From Chionoecetes opilio (Eukaryota; Arthropoda; Malacostraca; Decapoda; Majidae): a DNA stretch of 64,000 nucleotides. Positions within the stretch are counted from its first letter, which is position 1; the number at the start of each line of letters is the position of its first letter. Below are positions 54,199 to 63,829 of the stretch, in pieces. The notes below the pieces were generated by a model. The model did no database searches, was not told the origin of the DNA, and saw only the letters and a list, made by a program, of their open reading frames with translations. The DNA is taken from positions 621,001 to 685,000 of the forward strand of contig JACEEZ010004824.1 of NCBI GenBank assembly GCA_016584305.1. Direction: 5' to 3'. Position numbers and translations under genes: made by a program.

Positions 54199-57079
54199 AC
54201 GCAAAATATCACCAAAATTCACCTATTTGGGTGAAAGTAACCACAATAAAGGCACGTGGTATATACAAAACCCATATCACACAAAATAATTCACTAATAA
54301 TATAGAAGGATACTAATACAGAAAAAAACTCAAACCACTTAAAACCGCACAAATACCACCTCTAAACCACTAACAGTTACATTAGCGGTATATAGCCCGG
54401 TCTATCTCCACTTATTATAGTCTATTTTTTTAACGAGGCAAAAAATCGTGCCCCCTTGCTGCTTCCAAGTGTTTCAAGTGTTTCCTGACTGATATTTGAT
54501 GCCAGTCTGGTCTTTTGTGATAACCCAAAAATTATTCTGAGATTAAACTCATGGTTGTGTGAAATACATTTATCATTAAAATACAAGTGTTACAATTATT
54601 GGGCCGAAGGCCCAACAAAATCCCTCCGCGGGAGCTAGCCAAAAAGTCCGCCCGGAGGGTGGCTTTTTGGCTAGTTCAGTCATAATCTTCACTTGTATAT
54701 CCATTCATTCACTCATATTCACTCATACCTTCTCTCCGTCTCATCAGTTCTCCGGCCTCCTCCTCATCGTCGTGGGCGGCATCGCTCAAGGCTTCTTCTC
54801 CACCTACCTCAACTTCTTCAGCGGCCGCTACGAGACACCGGCCATCGGAATCATCATCTTGGGCGTCATCATCCTGGTCATCTCCTTCTTCGGGTGCTGC
54901 GGTGCCAAGAAGGAAAATGTCTTCATGCTCAGAGTGGTGAGTGGTGTGTGTGTGTGTGTGGAAGAGGTTAAGGGTTTTGTGTGTGTGTGTGTGTGTGTGG
55001 GGGAAGGGGTTTAGAGCAGGGTTCTTCAAAGTACGGGTCGCGACCCAGTACTGGGTCGCAAGCCTTTGCTCAGTGGGTCGCCACATCGTAAACGGATAAT
55101 TATATAAATATAATACAATATGTGAATTGCATTAATAAGAGAGAGAGAAAGAATGCTGATGGGAGAAGGCAGGACTTGTACACATCATTTTCACTTGTCA
55201 AGCAATTAATACTATTTCTCTCCTTAAGTAGTTACAATTTACAGAACACTTCTACATTTTTTCTAAATACTTTTAATAAATCAAATTTACATTGGCACAC
55301 TCAAACACATGCAATTATTTTGTTGTGAATTATATGATACACATTATGTAGTACTGTATAACATATGGCGACTTTATGTATATGTTATAGTATCAATTGT
55401 ATAAAAAACTAAAATGTAAAAGGGCTGACAGATGTATAAACACGGGTCGTGATGAATGTTTAAGCAACACTGGGTCTGAGAGTTGAAGGAATTGGTCGTG
55501 TGTGTGTGTGTGGGGTGTGGGAGAGAGAGGCGCGTGAGGGTTGTGTTGCTGTGGTGCGCGACACATCTCGCATACACACACTTCACTCTACTACCTACTA
55601 CTACCACCTCTACCATTCCCACATTTACCTTACTACTACTACTACCCTCGACAACACTCACTCCCTCACACCCCTTCTCCACCCCAACACCTCCCTCACT
55701 CACCCCCACCCTCTCCCACCCCACAGTTTGCCTTCCTGATGGTGGTGGTGTTGGTGTTGGAGTTCGCCGCGGCCATCAGTGTGGCGGTGCTCCGTCCCAA
55801 CATTGAACAGCTGGTGCAGAAGAACATGAACGAGACGATGGCCAAGTACGGACAACCCAAGGACCTCGTCACCAAGACCTGGGACGACCTGCAGCAGAAG
55901 GTGAGGCCGGAAACGGGATCGGGACGCGTTTATTTATTGTTTACATTTATTCATATTTTTTCAATCACTCGGGTTATTGTGTTATCTATTATCTGTATTC
56001 TCCTTCACTCTCCTTCACCCTCCCTCCCTCTCACACACCCTCTCTCCCTCCTCAGTACCATTGCTGCGGCACAGACGAATACACCGACTGGAGCCGCACA
56101 GCTTACGGAACCAACGCCACCGTGAATGGCGTGCCGGACTCCTGCTGCAAGACCGTGACCGAAGACTGCGGCCACGACATCTTCACCTCCATCCCCCCCA
56201 CGGCGGCACCCGATAGGATCTACGGCAGCGGGTGTTACATTGCCCTGAAGGACTCTGCTCGCCGCAACACTGGCGCCATCATTGGGGGCGTGGTGGGCCT
56301 AGCTGTTCTGCAGGTGGGTCTTGGGGGTAGTGAGGTGGTGGGGAAAACTCTTTAAGATTGAGCAGTTCTGTTAACACCTTCACGCCCAGATCTTTCATTT
56401 GCTATAAAAAATTGTATGTTGCAGAGCCATAAAATTACAAAAAGTAACTGAATATGCCAAATTAGTTAGTCGACAAGGATGCTAAACAGGTCATATCTAT
56501 AAAATATTTCTTATAGTCACTCAAAATAGTCTAATGGTACCCCGATTACAATGGAAATTACGTTCTGGAAAATACGTCAAATTTTATCCCAGATGGTTAG
56601 TTTTATCCCGTAATGTAAACAAACGAGTACATTTCCATATGTTCTATTTATTCTGCAAACACATTAATGGAATCCTAGCTAAGGTCTAGTAAGGTATCAG
56701 ACACTCATTCTCCCTCATTTTACCCACAGATGGTTAGTTTTATCCCGTAATGTAAACAAACGAGTACATTTCCATATGTTCTATTTATTCTGCATACTGC
56801 AAACACATTAATGGAATCCTAGCTAAGGTCTAGTAAGGTATCGGACACTCATTCTCCCTCATTTTACCCCAGATGGTTAGTTTTATCCCGTAATGTAAAC
56901 AACAGAGTACATTTCCATGTTCTATTTATTCTGCATACTGCAAACACATTAATGGAATCCTAGCTAAGGTCTAGTAAGGTATCGGACACTCATTCTCCCT
57001 CATTTTACCCCAGATGATCGGTGTCTGGATGTCTTGCTGCCTCATAAGAGCTGTGAGGGAGCGATATGAGATCCTCTAA
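46938..57079 (+). CDS. Tetraspanin, complete, five exons, 254 aa
   Basis: Tetraspanins are four-pass membrane organisers of the plasma membrane and endosomes. Exons: 46938-47015, 54748-54936, 55727-55900, 56056-56313, 57014-57079. All are phase 0 with GT-AG introns, giving 254 aa. TM1 is about 13-38, the small loop 39-57, TM2 58-78 ending FFGCCG, TM3 88-112, the large loop 113-220 and TM4 221-244. The large loop has the hallmark CCG (150-152), PDSCC (174-178) and two further Cys (185, 207), a six-Cys loop. N-glycosylation sequons are at N124 (NET) and N167 (NAT). Likely palmitoylation cysteines are 9, 76-77 and 241-242. The protein ends YEIL, a YxxPhi endosomal sorting motif like the CD63 tail. 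Start: aaccATGG, a good Kozak context. I cannot tell which named tetraspanin it is; CD63/CD9-like is as far as I go. Confidence 0.95.
47065..47670. repeat. GT, CA and ACAT microsatellites in tetraspanin intron 1
   Basis: GTGTGTAC arrays at 47065-47310 and CA/ACATACAT arrays at 47530-47670. Confidence 0.88.
48027..50043. mobile_element. hAT-like element carrying the LINE insert
   Basis: The left end reads ggtccataaaaacaccgga and the right end, reverse complemented, cagggtacataaaaacaccg; similarity continues through CGGAG to CCAA..TTAGC. The CAGGG-type terminus and a possible 8-bp duplication (ttgtatc on both sides) suggest hAT. It interrupts a copy of the CCGTAGATAACAGT MITE family. Confidence 0.6.
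48240..49790 (+). mobile_element. Non-LTR retrotransposon reverse transcriptase, broken
   Basis: Reading across frames gives a reverse transcriptase domain: PVPKKGDRSNPSNYHPIALT, SDHQFGFRKGRSTGDLLAFL, a DISKAF block (motif A), INSGVPQGSVLSPTL (motif B) and YADDSTLH (motif C with the catalytic DD). A C-terminal segment RLRPFFSPSQLLALYRGLIR and a WNSLPVSIL tail follow. At least three frame changes break it, so it is dead. No endonuclease domain is present (5' truncated). Jockey/CR1-like group; it sits in tetraspanin intron 1 inside another element. Confidence 0.88.
51293..51504. mobile_element. TTAA-type MITE copy 5
   Basis: TTAA on both ends; in tetraspanin intron 1. Confidence 0.8.
51545..52560. 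repeat. 1-kb purine-rich array: (GGA)n, (AAT)n, (AGT)n/AGGAAC
   Basis: GGAGAAAGAGAA units, then AAT, then AGT blocks punctuated by 'aggaacagt'. The long open frames through it are artefacts. Confidence 0.9.
52668..53155. repeat. (CA)n, (GT)n and (GA)n tracts
   Basis: CA at 52668-52745, GT at 52918-52952, GA-rich at 53009-53152. Between them, 52760-52917 shows no gene. Confidence 0.88.
53466..53982. repeat. (TC)n/(CCTCT)n tract, ~515 bp
   Basis: CT dinucleotides interleaved with two blocks of CCTCT pentamers (53686-53752 and 53816-53899), a higher-order arrangement. Confidence 0.93.
54143..54197. repeat. (CA)n microsatellite
   Basis: About 27 CA units between two copies of 'accacgcaaaatatcaccaa'. 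Confidence 0.93.
54600..54676. other. Hairpin-forming sequence before tetraspanin exon 2
   Basis: GGGCCGAAGGCCC is followed by 'ctagccaaaaagtcc' and its inverse 'gtggctttttggctag'. Two stacked hairpins 70 bp upstream of the acceptor; origin unknown. Confidence 0.55.
54748..54936 (+). CDS. Tetraspanin exon 2
   Basis: 63 codons covering the end of TM1, the small loop, TM2 and the CCGAKKEN turn. Acceptor CTCATCAG, donor GTG/GTGAGT. Confidence 0.96.
55017..55471. mobile_element. Possible 455-bp hAT-like MITE in tetraspanin intron 2
   Basis: Left CAGGGTTCTTCAAAGTACGG and right (inverted) CAGTGTTGCTTAAACATTCA, with 'gggtcgcgaccc'-type motifs inside. Flanking 8-mers gtttagag/ggtctgag are only partly alike. 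Confidence 0.5.
55727..55900 (+). CDS. Tetraspanin exon 3
   Basis: 58 codons: TM3 (FAFLMVVVLVLEFAAAI) and the first helices of the large loop, ending WDDLQQK. Acceptor CCCACAG, donor AAG/GTGAGG. Confidence 0.96.
56056..56313 (+). CDS. Tetraspanin exon 4
   Basis: 86 codons: the CCG and PDSCC motifs, the remaining loop cysteines and the first part of TM4 (GAIIGGVVGLAVLQ). Acceptor CCTCAG, donor CAG/GTGGGT. Confidence 0.96.
56371..56577. mobile_element. TTAA-type MITE copy 6, 3' end lost
   Basis: Starts TTAACACCTTCACGCCCAGA and breaks off at 'attacgttctgg'. In tetraspanin intron 4. Confidence 0.75.
56590..57013. repeat. ~140-bp tandem triplication carrying the tetraspanin exon-5 acceptor
   Basis: Three units, each starting 'agatggttagttttatcccg' and ending 'ctccctcattttaccc(c)ag'. 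Unit ends reproduce the splice acceptor followed by ATG; only the last is joined to coding sequence. Confidence 0.9.
57014..57079 (+). CDS. Tetraspanin exon 5 and stop
   Basis: 21 codons plus TAA: MIGVWMSCCLIRAVRERYEI and a final Leu. Acceptor TTTTACCCCAG. The acceptor and the following ATG are echoed upstream by a tandem repeat (56590-57013). Confidence 0.93.
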   Translation: MIGVWMSCCLIRAVRERYEIL

Positions 57080-57707
57080 GAACCTTACACACCCTTTAGT
57101 CAGCCTCCAGCCCTGCACACCCTCCTCGCAAGGCTGGGGGATGTGTTGACGCAGGGAGGTGATGGTGGTGGTGTGGGGAGGGATGTGTGTGTGTGTACAA
57201 GTGTGTGTATCTTTGCATTATTTTCTATAGTAATGTACGGTTCTTATTGATATTAGTTGACAGGGTTTAGAGTCGTTTTTTTGTGAAGTATTATGCATCA
57301 AGCTTTTTTTGTTTTGAATAATATGTATAATTAGAAGGGAAAGATAGAATGGCACAGCTTGGTATTTTGGGTGTCTTCAAGCTTCTTTTTTTTTCCTCTC
57401 CTGTCACATTAGTCTACTTATTTACATACTTGATCTTGATCTTGATAATTGCAGATGCTTTTTTTTCAAGATCGTTTTTTTCTCAGTGTACAATATAGAA
57501 CTAATTTTCATATTATGTATATCCAATGTGAGACAGACAATATACTTTTTGCACTTTATATAGTACCGTAGTGTAAAGTTTACCTCGGTGATACGTATAT
57601 AGTTTCCAAGGACATACGTTGCGCCTTTTCCAAGAGGAGCAAAGAAATGTACTCCCACTATCATCACAATTAAATCTCTGAAAATCAAATTATTCGTGAT
57701 GCCTCAG

Positions 57708-57921
57708 TTAACCCCTTCACGCCCAGATCTTTCCTTTGCTAAAAAAAATTGTCTGTTGTCGAGCCATAAAATTAGGAAAAGTAACTGAATATACCAAATT
57801 AGTTAATCGGCAAGGATACTAAACAGGTCATATCTATAAAATATTGCTTATAGTCACTAAAAATTGTCTAATGGTACCCAAATTAACAATGAAAATTACG
57901 TTCTGGGCCTCGAGGGGTTAA
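57708..57921. mobile_element. TTAA-type MITE copy 7
   Basis: TTAACCCCTTCACGCCCAGA at the left and CTCGAGGGGTTAA at the right; intact TTAA flanks. Confidence 0.82.
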
Positions 57922-58206
57922 ATGCCTGATCCAGAGAGGGGTCAATGAACGGTTATAATCCTTCACAAAGACACTGAGATTAAGGAAGGCCATTATATAT
58001 ACGTAAAGGTGTGAGGAGAGATTACAAGGAGAAGATCAGCCAATTCTGGGATCATCTAGTTTCATGTTTCCCTTAAGGATGGGATGTCGTATTTCCAGCA
58101 CTCCTACACTGTATCCAGTTTGGCACGGCTACTCACGATAGCTTAGTCCTGGCCACTCCACTTCCCTTGGCGGGCTGTTAGCTGAGACTTTACATCGGGA
58201 GTATAT

Positions 58207-58360
58207 GAGGCGCTTATTTCAGAAAGTCGATAAGCACCATCAATAAAAAACTACGAAATGGCTTCAAAATGTTTCAATGTTCAAAAGATACGACATTTTG
58301 AAGCCATTTTCTTAGTTTTTTTATTGATGGCGCTTATCGACTTTCTGAAATAAGCGCCTC
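58207..58360. mobile_element. 154-bp fold-back MITE, TIR GAGGCGCTTATTTCAGAAAG
   Basis: The arms pair over nearly their full length (ggcttcaaaatg / cattttgaagcc). A second member is at 61700-61919. Confidence 0.85.
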
Positions 58361-58453
58361 ATATTATGCAGACTACTTAATATGAGAAGTGGGTTGCATC
58401 ATCCCCCTCGGAGGTACCCAGTCCGCCGGGGAAGTGGGAGTAGCAGAGACTAA

Positions 58454-58623
58454 AGGCTGATTCACACTGGCGTTTTTTCGGCATTTTTATCTGACGAGAA
58501 GTCGGTCTCTTGAAAGACAGAGCGATCGGCGTGTGATTTTTATACCTATTGCGATCATGACACCAGACCCAGACCCCTTCTCGTCAGATAAAAATGCCGA
58601 AAAAACGCAGTGTGAATCAGCCT
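58454..58623. mobile_element. 170-bp Harbinger-type MITE (TAA duplication)
   Basis: TIR AGGCTGATTCACACTG and then CGTTTTTTCGGCATTTTTAT; TAA on both sides. Clearly related to 5282-6086, which shares 'ccagacccagaccccttct' and the ends. Confidence 0.85.
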
Positions 58624-58919
58624 TAAGCTATCGTGCGTCCTTGCCCAAATGAATACAGTGTAGACAACTATATCTCTTGCACTCCTGTTCATGTTAATGT
58701 GTGTGTGCGAGTGCTTCAGTCTTTTATTCATTTAGTTAATGGTGAAATTAATAATGCATTTCAAATTTATACACTGTGAATAAGATTTCTTTTCTAAATA
58801 ACATTGGAATTCTACATATATCCAGAAAATGTTGAGTTAGTATGTTCACTAAAACTTCGCTAAAAAATAATAATTTGGATAAATGTAGTTACTTTCACTT
58901 TTTACTGACTTTTATTTAC

Positions 58920-59395
58920 TTTCCACTTACTTACTCTCCACTTATTTTACTTTTTACTTTCCACTTTCTACTTACTTTTTACTTAACACTCACTTTTTAC
59001 TTACCACTCACTTTTACTTACTTACCAACACTTACTTTTTACTTAACACTTACTTTTTTACTTAACACTCACTTTTTACTTACCACTTTTTACTTACCAC
59101 TTACTTTTACTTACCACTTACTTTTTACTTACCACTTACTTTTTACTTACCAGTTACTTTTTACTTACCACTCACTTTTTACTTACTTTTTACTTTCCAC
59201 TTACTTTTTACCTAACACTCACTTTTTACTTACCACTTACTTTTTACTTTCCACTTACTTTTTACTTTCCACTTACTTTTTACCTAACACTTACTTTTTA
59301 CATACCATTCACTTTTTACTTACCACTCACTTTTTACTTAACACACTTTTTACTTACCACTTACTTTTTACTTTAAACTTATTTTTACTTTTTCA
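58920..59395. repeat. ACTTACTTTTT minisatellite
   Basis: Mixed 11- and 22-bp units (acttactttttacttaccac) over 475 bp. Confidence 0.9.
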
Positions 59396-59399
59396 TCAT

Positions 59400-60470
59400 G
59401 GATTTTGATAGATATAAAGTTGCCGCATATTACATTGCATTGTGAAGGCAGCTCTGAATTGCCAACACTGGGGAGGCCAACCCTTCTACTACCACTAATC
59501 ATTCTAGTTATTACTGCTACTACTATTTACTGTGTGATAGATAGATAGTAAAGCTACCAATGTGATCTTACTCTTATAAAACTTGTCCATACTATTACTA
59601 CTATTAGGCATTATGGGAAATCTAACTTTGAATAGAAAAAAAGTACAAGTCTACTAATACATTCAAGGAGCTTTGAAGAGTGTTTTAGTAGTAGAAAATT
59701 TATAATCACCATTTATCATGCAGGTTTAAATTTTATTAGTCGGGTGTTATTTGTTTCTACGTAAACGATGCAGGAAAGTGGAAGAAATCAGTTTTTTATA
59801 TGAAGTTTATTTACATCAATTTACTATAAGTTATATTAAAAAAAAATCCACACTATAATAATGAAGTTCTCAGTTATTATTTCTCATAGGAAGTTCACAT
59901 AGCCTTACATGCGCTTATTGCTTGTCATTGTATCGATACGGAGGAAATAAAGACATGCGATCGTTTACGTATCCGCCGGCAACTACGTGAATATGCCGTA
60001 AAGATTGCCCGTCAAATTAAACACCGTCATGTAACAGTAATTTTTCACAGGAAGCACATAGCAATACATAGGCACTTAATATATTACAAGAATGTGATTT
60101 GTAACTTGTAAGTAACTTGTATGAATATTGATATACATAGCCATATAACCAATGTATGATTCCCTGTATAACCCAACAGCATGGTATAGTATAACAGTCT
60201 GCCACTATACGTATATACCTGTTACATTTACAAGCAGTATTTTTGGGGACCTGCACACATTCTATACTCGTGTGTGAACCATTCTATGCATGTCTTGTTA
60301 TCTACCATCCCTTGATCTGTGTGTGCTGTACTGCGCTGATACATAACTACTACTTCTTATTATGATAAATACCAATTGTCCTCCTGGCTCAATAAACTTA
60401 TGCCATCGTCCAGTGTTTGTGTGATTTCAACCCAGTGGTGAGACTCGTTAATTTGAAAATGTGGATTGAT
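59400..60470. other. Intergenic, no supported gene
   Basis: AT-rich, with a GATA triplet near 59540; no motif-bearing frames. Confidence 0.5.
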
Positions 60471-60477
60471 GGAGGAG

Positions 60478-60725
60478 CCGAGTACAGTGCTGACGGTAAG
60501 GAGATTGAGGTGGTTTGGGCACGTGGAGAGAAGGTGGCGAGGCATTAGGGAGAGTTGTTAGAGTGGAAGTGCCAAGTCGCCGTCCACCGGGCAGACCAAG
60601 GAAGACATGGAGGCAGTGTGTTGAAGAGGATCTGGCAGCATTAGGCATTGAAAAGGTTTAGATAATTGGAGGTGTATCATCGACCGTCTAACCTCGTAAA
60701 AATTATGAGAAAAACAGACTTTAAA
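60478..60725 (+). mobile_element. LINE 3' end with RWFGHV block
   Basis: The plus strand reads RLRWFGHVERRW..LLEWKC (with frame breaks), and continues to 'tcatcgaccgtctaacctcg' and a short tail. Parts recur at 21160-21330 and 23930-23990. This is the probable parent of the 91-bp satellite. Confidence 0.75.
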
Positions 60726-60819
60726 CAGAGCTGGTGAGAATAGTTAGTGTCTATTCATACTAGAAATAGATACCCACAAGTAGGAATGGCTGGCACTCAT
60801 GTTCTGGGGAAAGCATTTA

Positions 60820-61272
60820 CCGTAGATAAGTCAAGTCGCCAGCCGCCAAATATTACGAGTTATAGCATTACTACCGATTTTTATGTGCCACTGAAGATGA
60901 TACACTGTAGTTTATATCATGACTGTATAATCTACCCTGTTTCAGCGTTGTTTTATGCTTTGTATCTGCAAGTATATACGGTTTCAAATTTCACTACGCG
61001 TTTTTTTTCGGGCGACGACGACAGCGGTACGACACTCGGTAAATAAACACTAGATGGCGACTTCACTGTTGGTAGCCACTTTGTAGATATTTTTGTAATT
61101 TGTTCATTTATAGCCATACTATGACAGATGAAGACACAAAATGACACAGACTCTCCAGATAGCCCCTTCTAACTTTCCTGAAATCATGGATGTAGAAATG
61201 TAAGTATGAACGCCACCACACGTCTGTAAACAGAAAAAAAAGTTGTCCTGGCGACTTTACTGTTATCTACGG
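60820..61272. mobile_element. Second near-complete copy of the 474-bp MITE (inverted)
   Basis: Same family as 17989-18462, in the opposite orientation and about 453 bp. The left TA is preserved; the right flank (tggg) is not TA. Confidence 0.82.
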
Positions 61273-61284
61273 TGGGTGTTGGAA

Positions 61285-61482
61285 AAGGGATTCAAACTGG
61301 AAAAACTTAAAAAAAAAAAATAAAAAAAAAGTGATAATGGTTGGAATAGACTAGGCAGGTAGTTAGTGCGTAGTCAATAGGGAGTTTTCAAATGAGGCTA
61401 GACAATTTAATGGATGGGGATGAAAGGTGGATGTAGGTAGTGTTAAGGAACAGGAACTACCACGTGTAGGTGTACCATTACA
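61285..61482 (+). mobile_element. CR1-like LINE 3' end, copy e (plus strand)
   Basis: GFKLEK.. then an A-rich gap, then 'gtagttagtgcgtagtcaat' to 'aggaactaccacgtgtaggt'. Confidence 0.78.
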
Positions 61483-61538
61483 TACAATCATTCTATTTCT
61501 AAACCTGAAGCTTACTTGATATGGATGAAAAAAAAAAA

Positions 61539-61576
<38 letters not shown>

Positions 61577-61699
61577 TAATAAAAAAAGGAGTTATTGATG
61601 GTGATAAAGATGGTATTACTGATCACTGAAACTCATATGTAATAATGTAACACCCTTTAGGACTTCACTATATATTACACTATTTCACTACACTATAAT

Positions 61700-61919
61700 G
61701 AGGCGCTTATTTCAGAAAGTCGATAAGCGCCATCAATAAAAAAACTAAGAAAATGGCTTCAAAATGTTTCAATGTTCAAAATATCATATCTTTTGAACCA
61801 AGCCTACAAAATGATGAATTCAATATTTTGTAGGCTTGGTTCAAAAGATATGACATTTTGAAGCCATTTTCTTAGTTTTTTATTGATGGCGCTTATCAAC
61901 TTTCTGAAATCAGCGCCTC
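61700..61919. mobile_element. 220-bp fold-back MITE, same family
   Basis: Same arms as 58207-58360 but with an extra inner palindrome 'ttttgaaccaagcctacaaa' about its centre. The shorter copy is an internal deletion of it. Confidence 0.85.
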
Positions 61920-61934
61920 GTATACACTATTTCT

Positions 61935-62270
61935 ACTACAAACACATGGAAGAATAAGTGAATGATGTCGATAAGGATGATATTAATGCTGACTGAAACT
62001 TAGACATGTGACAGCCTTTATGTTTTCACTACACAACACATGGAAAATAAGTTAATTATGTCAATGATTATGATATTAATGCTGACTGAAACTTATCCAT
62101 GTAACAGCCTTTATGTTTTCACTACACAACACATGGAAAATAAGTGAATGATGTCGATAAGGATGATATTAATGATGACTGAAACTTATCCATGTAACAG
62201 CCTTTATGTTTTCACTTCACAACACATGGAAAATAAGTTAATAATGTCGATGATTATGATAAAGTACTGT
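61935..62270. repeat. ~93-bp tandem repeat, four units, beyond the MTO1 stop
   Basis: Unit begins 'aacacatggaaaataagt' and contains 'gatattaatgctgactgaaa'. It ends about 70 bp before the MTO1 stop codon on the plus axis, so it probably lies in or next to the 3' UTR. Confidence 0.88.
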
Positions 62271-62337
62271 AAAAAAATTCCTGACGTTAACCTGCCGGAG
62301 ATTGGAGTGTGTGTCTTGGTGTGATGGTTCTTCATCC

Positions 62338-62439
62338 CTACAGGAGTCTGGCGTACTTGTTGTCCCGGCGTTTGACGAAGCGCATGAGGTTGAAGAGGCC
62401 GGCCGGGGTGATGCCTTCGAGGCGAGAGGCAGCAGCCAC
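62338..62439 (-). CDS. MTO1: MTO1 (MnmG/GidA family) last exon
   Basis: MTO1, with GTPBP3, installs the 5-taurinomethyl/carboxymethylaminomethyl group on the wobble uridine of mitochondrial tRNAs. This exon encodes VAAASRLEGITPAGLFNLMR and then FVKRRDNKYARLL with stop TAG. The A-SR--G-TPA---LL signature is the conserved C-terminal helical end of MnmG/MTO1 proteins (vertebrate: [20 protein letters not shown]). Acceptor TGTCTCAG at 62441-62440, phase 0. The rest of the gene lies upstream, beyond the right edge of the window. Confidence 0.85.
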   Translation of the reverse strand: MAAASRLEGITPAGLFNLMRFVKRRDNKYARLL

Positions 62440-62527
62440 CTGAGACACAGATAGATAGATAGATATTTATTGACCACAGCATTATAGGTGTCCATGTATG
62501 TATACCCTATGTATTATATGCACTTTG

Positions 62528-62712
62528 ATAAGAAAATAAGGAAGCTACAAGAGGCCGTGAGACCTACACGAGATAGTTCCTGTTACTTAACACTACCTAC
62601 ATCCACCTTTCATCCCCATCCATGAATTTATCCAGCCTCCTTTTAAAGCTTTCTAATGACTACGCACTAACTACCTGTCTACTGAGTCCATTCCAATCAT
62701 TCACCACTTTGA
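62528..62712 (-). mobile_element. CR1-like LINE 3' end, copy f
   Basis: Same family, in the last MTO1 intron. Confidence 0.83.
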
Positions 62713-62940
62713 TACTATGTCTATGTCCCCTAATGGGCCTATATTATGTATTTTTTGTTTTGCTCTAGTACGTTAAGTTAACTCTTTGTCTTGTTATTGT
62801 TGCTTATTTTTGTCTGTATGCCTCCGGGCGATCATAAAATCATTATTATTATTATTATTATAAATGACACATAATATCATTAATAAACAGACAAAACCCA
62901 TAATGTCTACAAATGAAACCTTCCCACAAATTTGAGTAAC

Positions 62941-62978
62941 AGACTGTGCCTCACCGCCATGGCGGTGAGGCACAGTCT
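62941..62978. repeat. 38-bp perfect palindrome in the MTO1 intron
   Basis: Reads the same on both strands: agactgtgcctcaccgcc ATGG-centred. The right arm 'gaggcacagtctggac' is echoed at 63030 (gaggcacagtgtggac). Confidence 0.9.
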
Positions 62979-63056
62979 GGACACTCTGGTGGGCATTCAA
63001 CACCTCCACCTGCCTCGTGTATCTCTGCATGAGGCACAGTGTGGACGGGGCTTCAC

Positions 63057-63432
63057 TCTCACTCACACATCACACATCACACATCACTCACACATATCTC
63101 TCACTCACACATCACACATCACACATCACTCTCACTCACACATCACACATCACACATCACTCTCACCCACACATCACACATCACACATCACTCTCACTCA
63201 CACATCACACATCACACATCACTCACACATCACACATCACACATCACTCACTCACACATCACACATCACACATCACTCACTCACACATCACACATCACTC
63301 ACTCACACATCACACATCACTCTCACTCACACATCACACATCACACATCACTCACACACCCCACACATCACACATCACACATCACTCACACACCCCACAC
63401 ATCACACATCACACATCACTCACACACCCCAC
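63057..63432. repeat. TCACACATCACACA minisatellite in the last MTO1 intron
   Basis: Units of 'cacacatcacacatcacaca' with TCACTC variants; it ends about 10 bp from the donor at 63442. Confidence 0.9.
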
Positions 63433-63442
63433 ACACCCTCAC

Positions 63443-63503
63443 CGTGGCTGGCCGGGATTGCTGCAGCTTTCCCCTCACCTCATTAGACAGGCTCAGGGCG
63501 GGG
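63443..63503 (-). CDS. MTO1: MTO1 penultimate exon
   Basis: 61 nt encoding PALSLSNEVRGKLQQSRPAT, matching the LS-EVR-KL---RP-T segment just before ASRIPG in MTO1/MnmG. Acceptor TTTTTCCCAG, donor ACG/GTGAGG at 63442. Phase 2 in and phase 0 out, joining the last exon exactly. No earlier exon was found in 63504-64000. Confidence 0.8.
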
Positions 63504-63613
63504 CTGGGAAAAAAAAGGAATATGTGATCAGAATTAGAAACTACTACTATTTGTATTCTGATATCAACCTCCATATAGGTATTAAAACTCTTTCCTACAC
63601 TCTACCACTCCCC

Positions 63614-63829
63614 TTAATGAACCCCTTCATGCCCAGATCTTTCCTGGGCTATATAAAATTGGTTGTTGTTAGCCATAAAATTACGTATAGTAACTGAATA
63701 TACCAAATTAGTTAGTGGATAAGGATACTAAACAGGTCATAGCTATAAAATATTGCTTATAGTCACTCAAAATTGTCTAATGTTACCCAAATTACAATGG
63801 AAATTACGTTCTGGGTCTCAAGGGGTTAA
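63614..63829. mobile_element. TTAA-type MITE copy 8
   Basis: TTAATGAACCCCTTCATGCC to CTCAAGGGGTTAA. It lies upstream of the MTO1 exon at 63443. Confidence 0.8.

Noticed and set aside
53162..54234. Ser/Leu repeat proteins of 260-280 aa
   Set aside because: Microsatellite (TC)n readthrough.
63057..63697. Thr/His/Ser-rich plus-strand proteins over the TCACACA array
   Set aside because: Minisatellite readthrough in an MTO1 intron.
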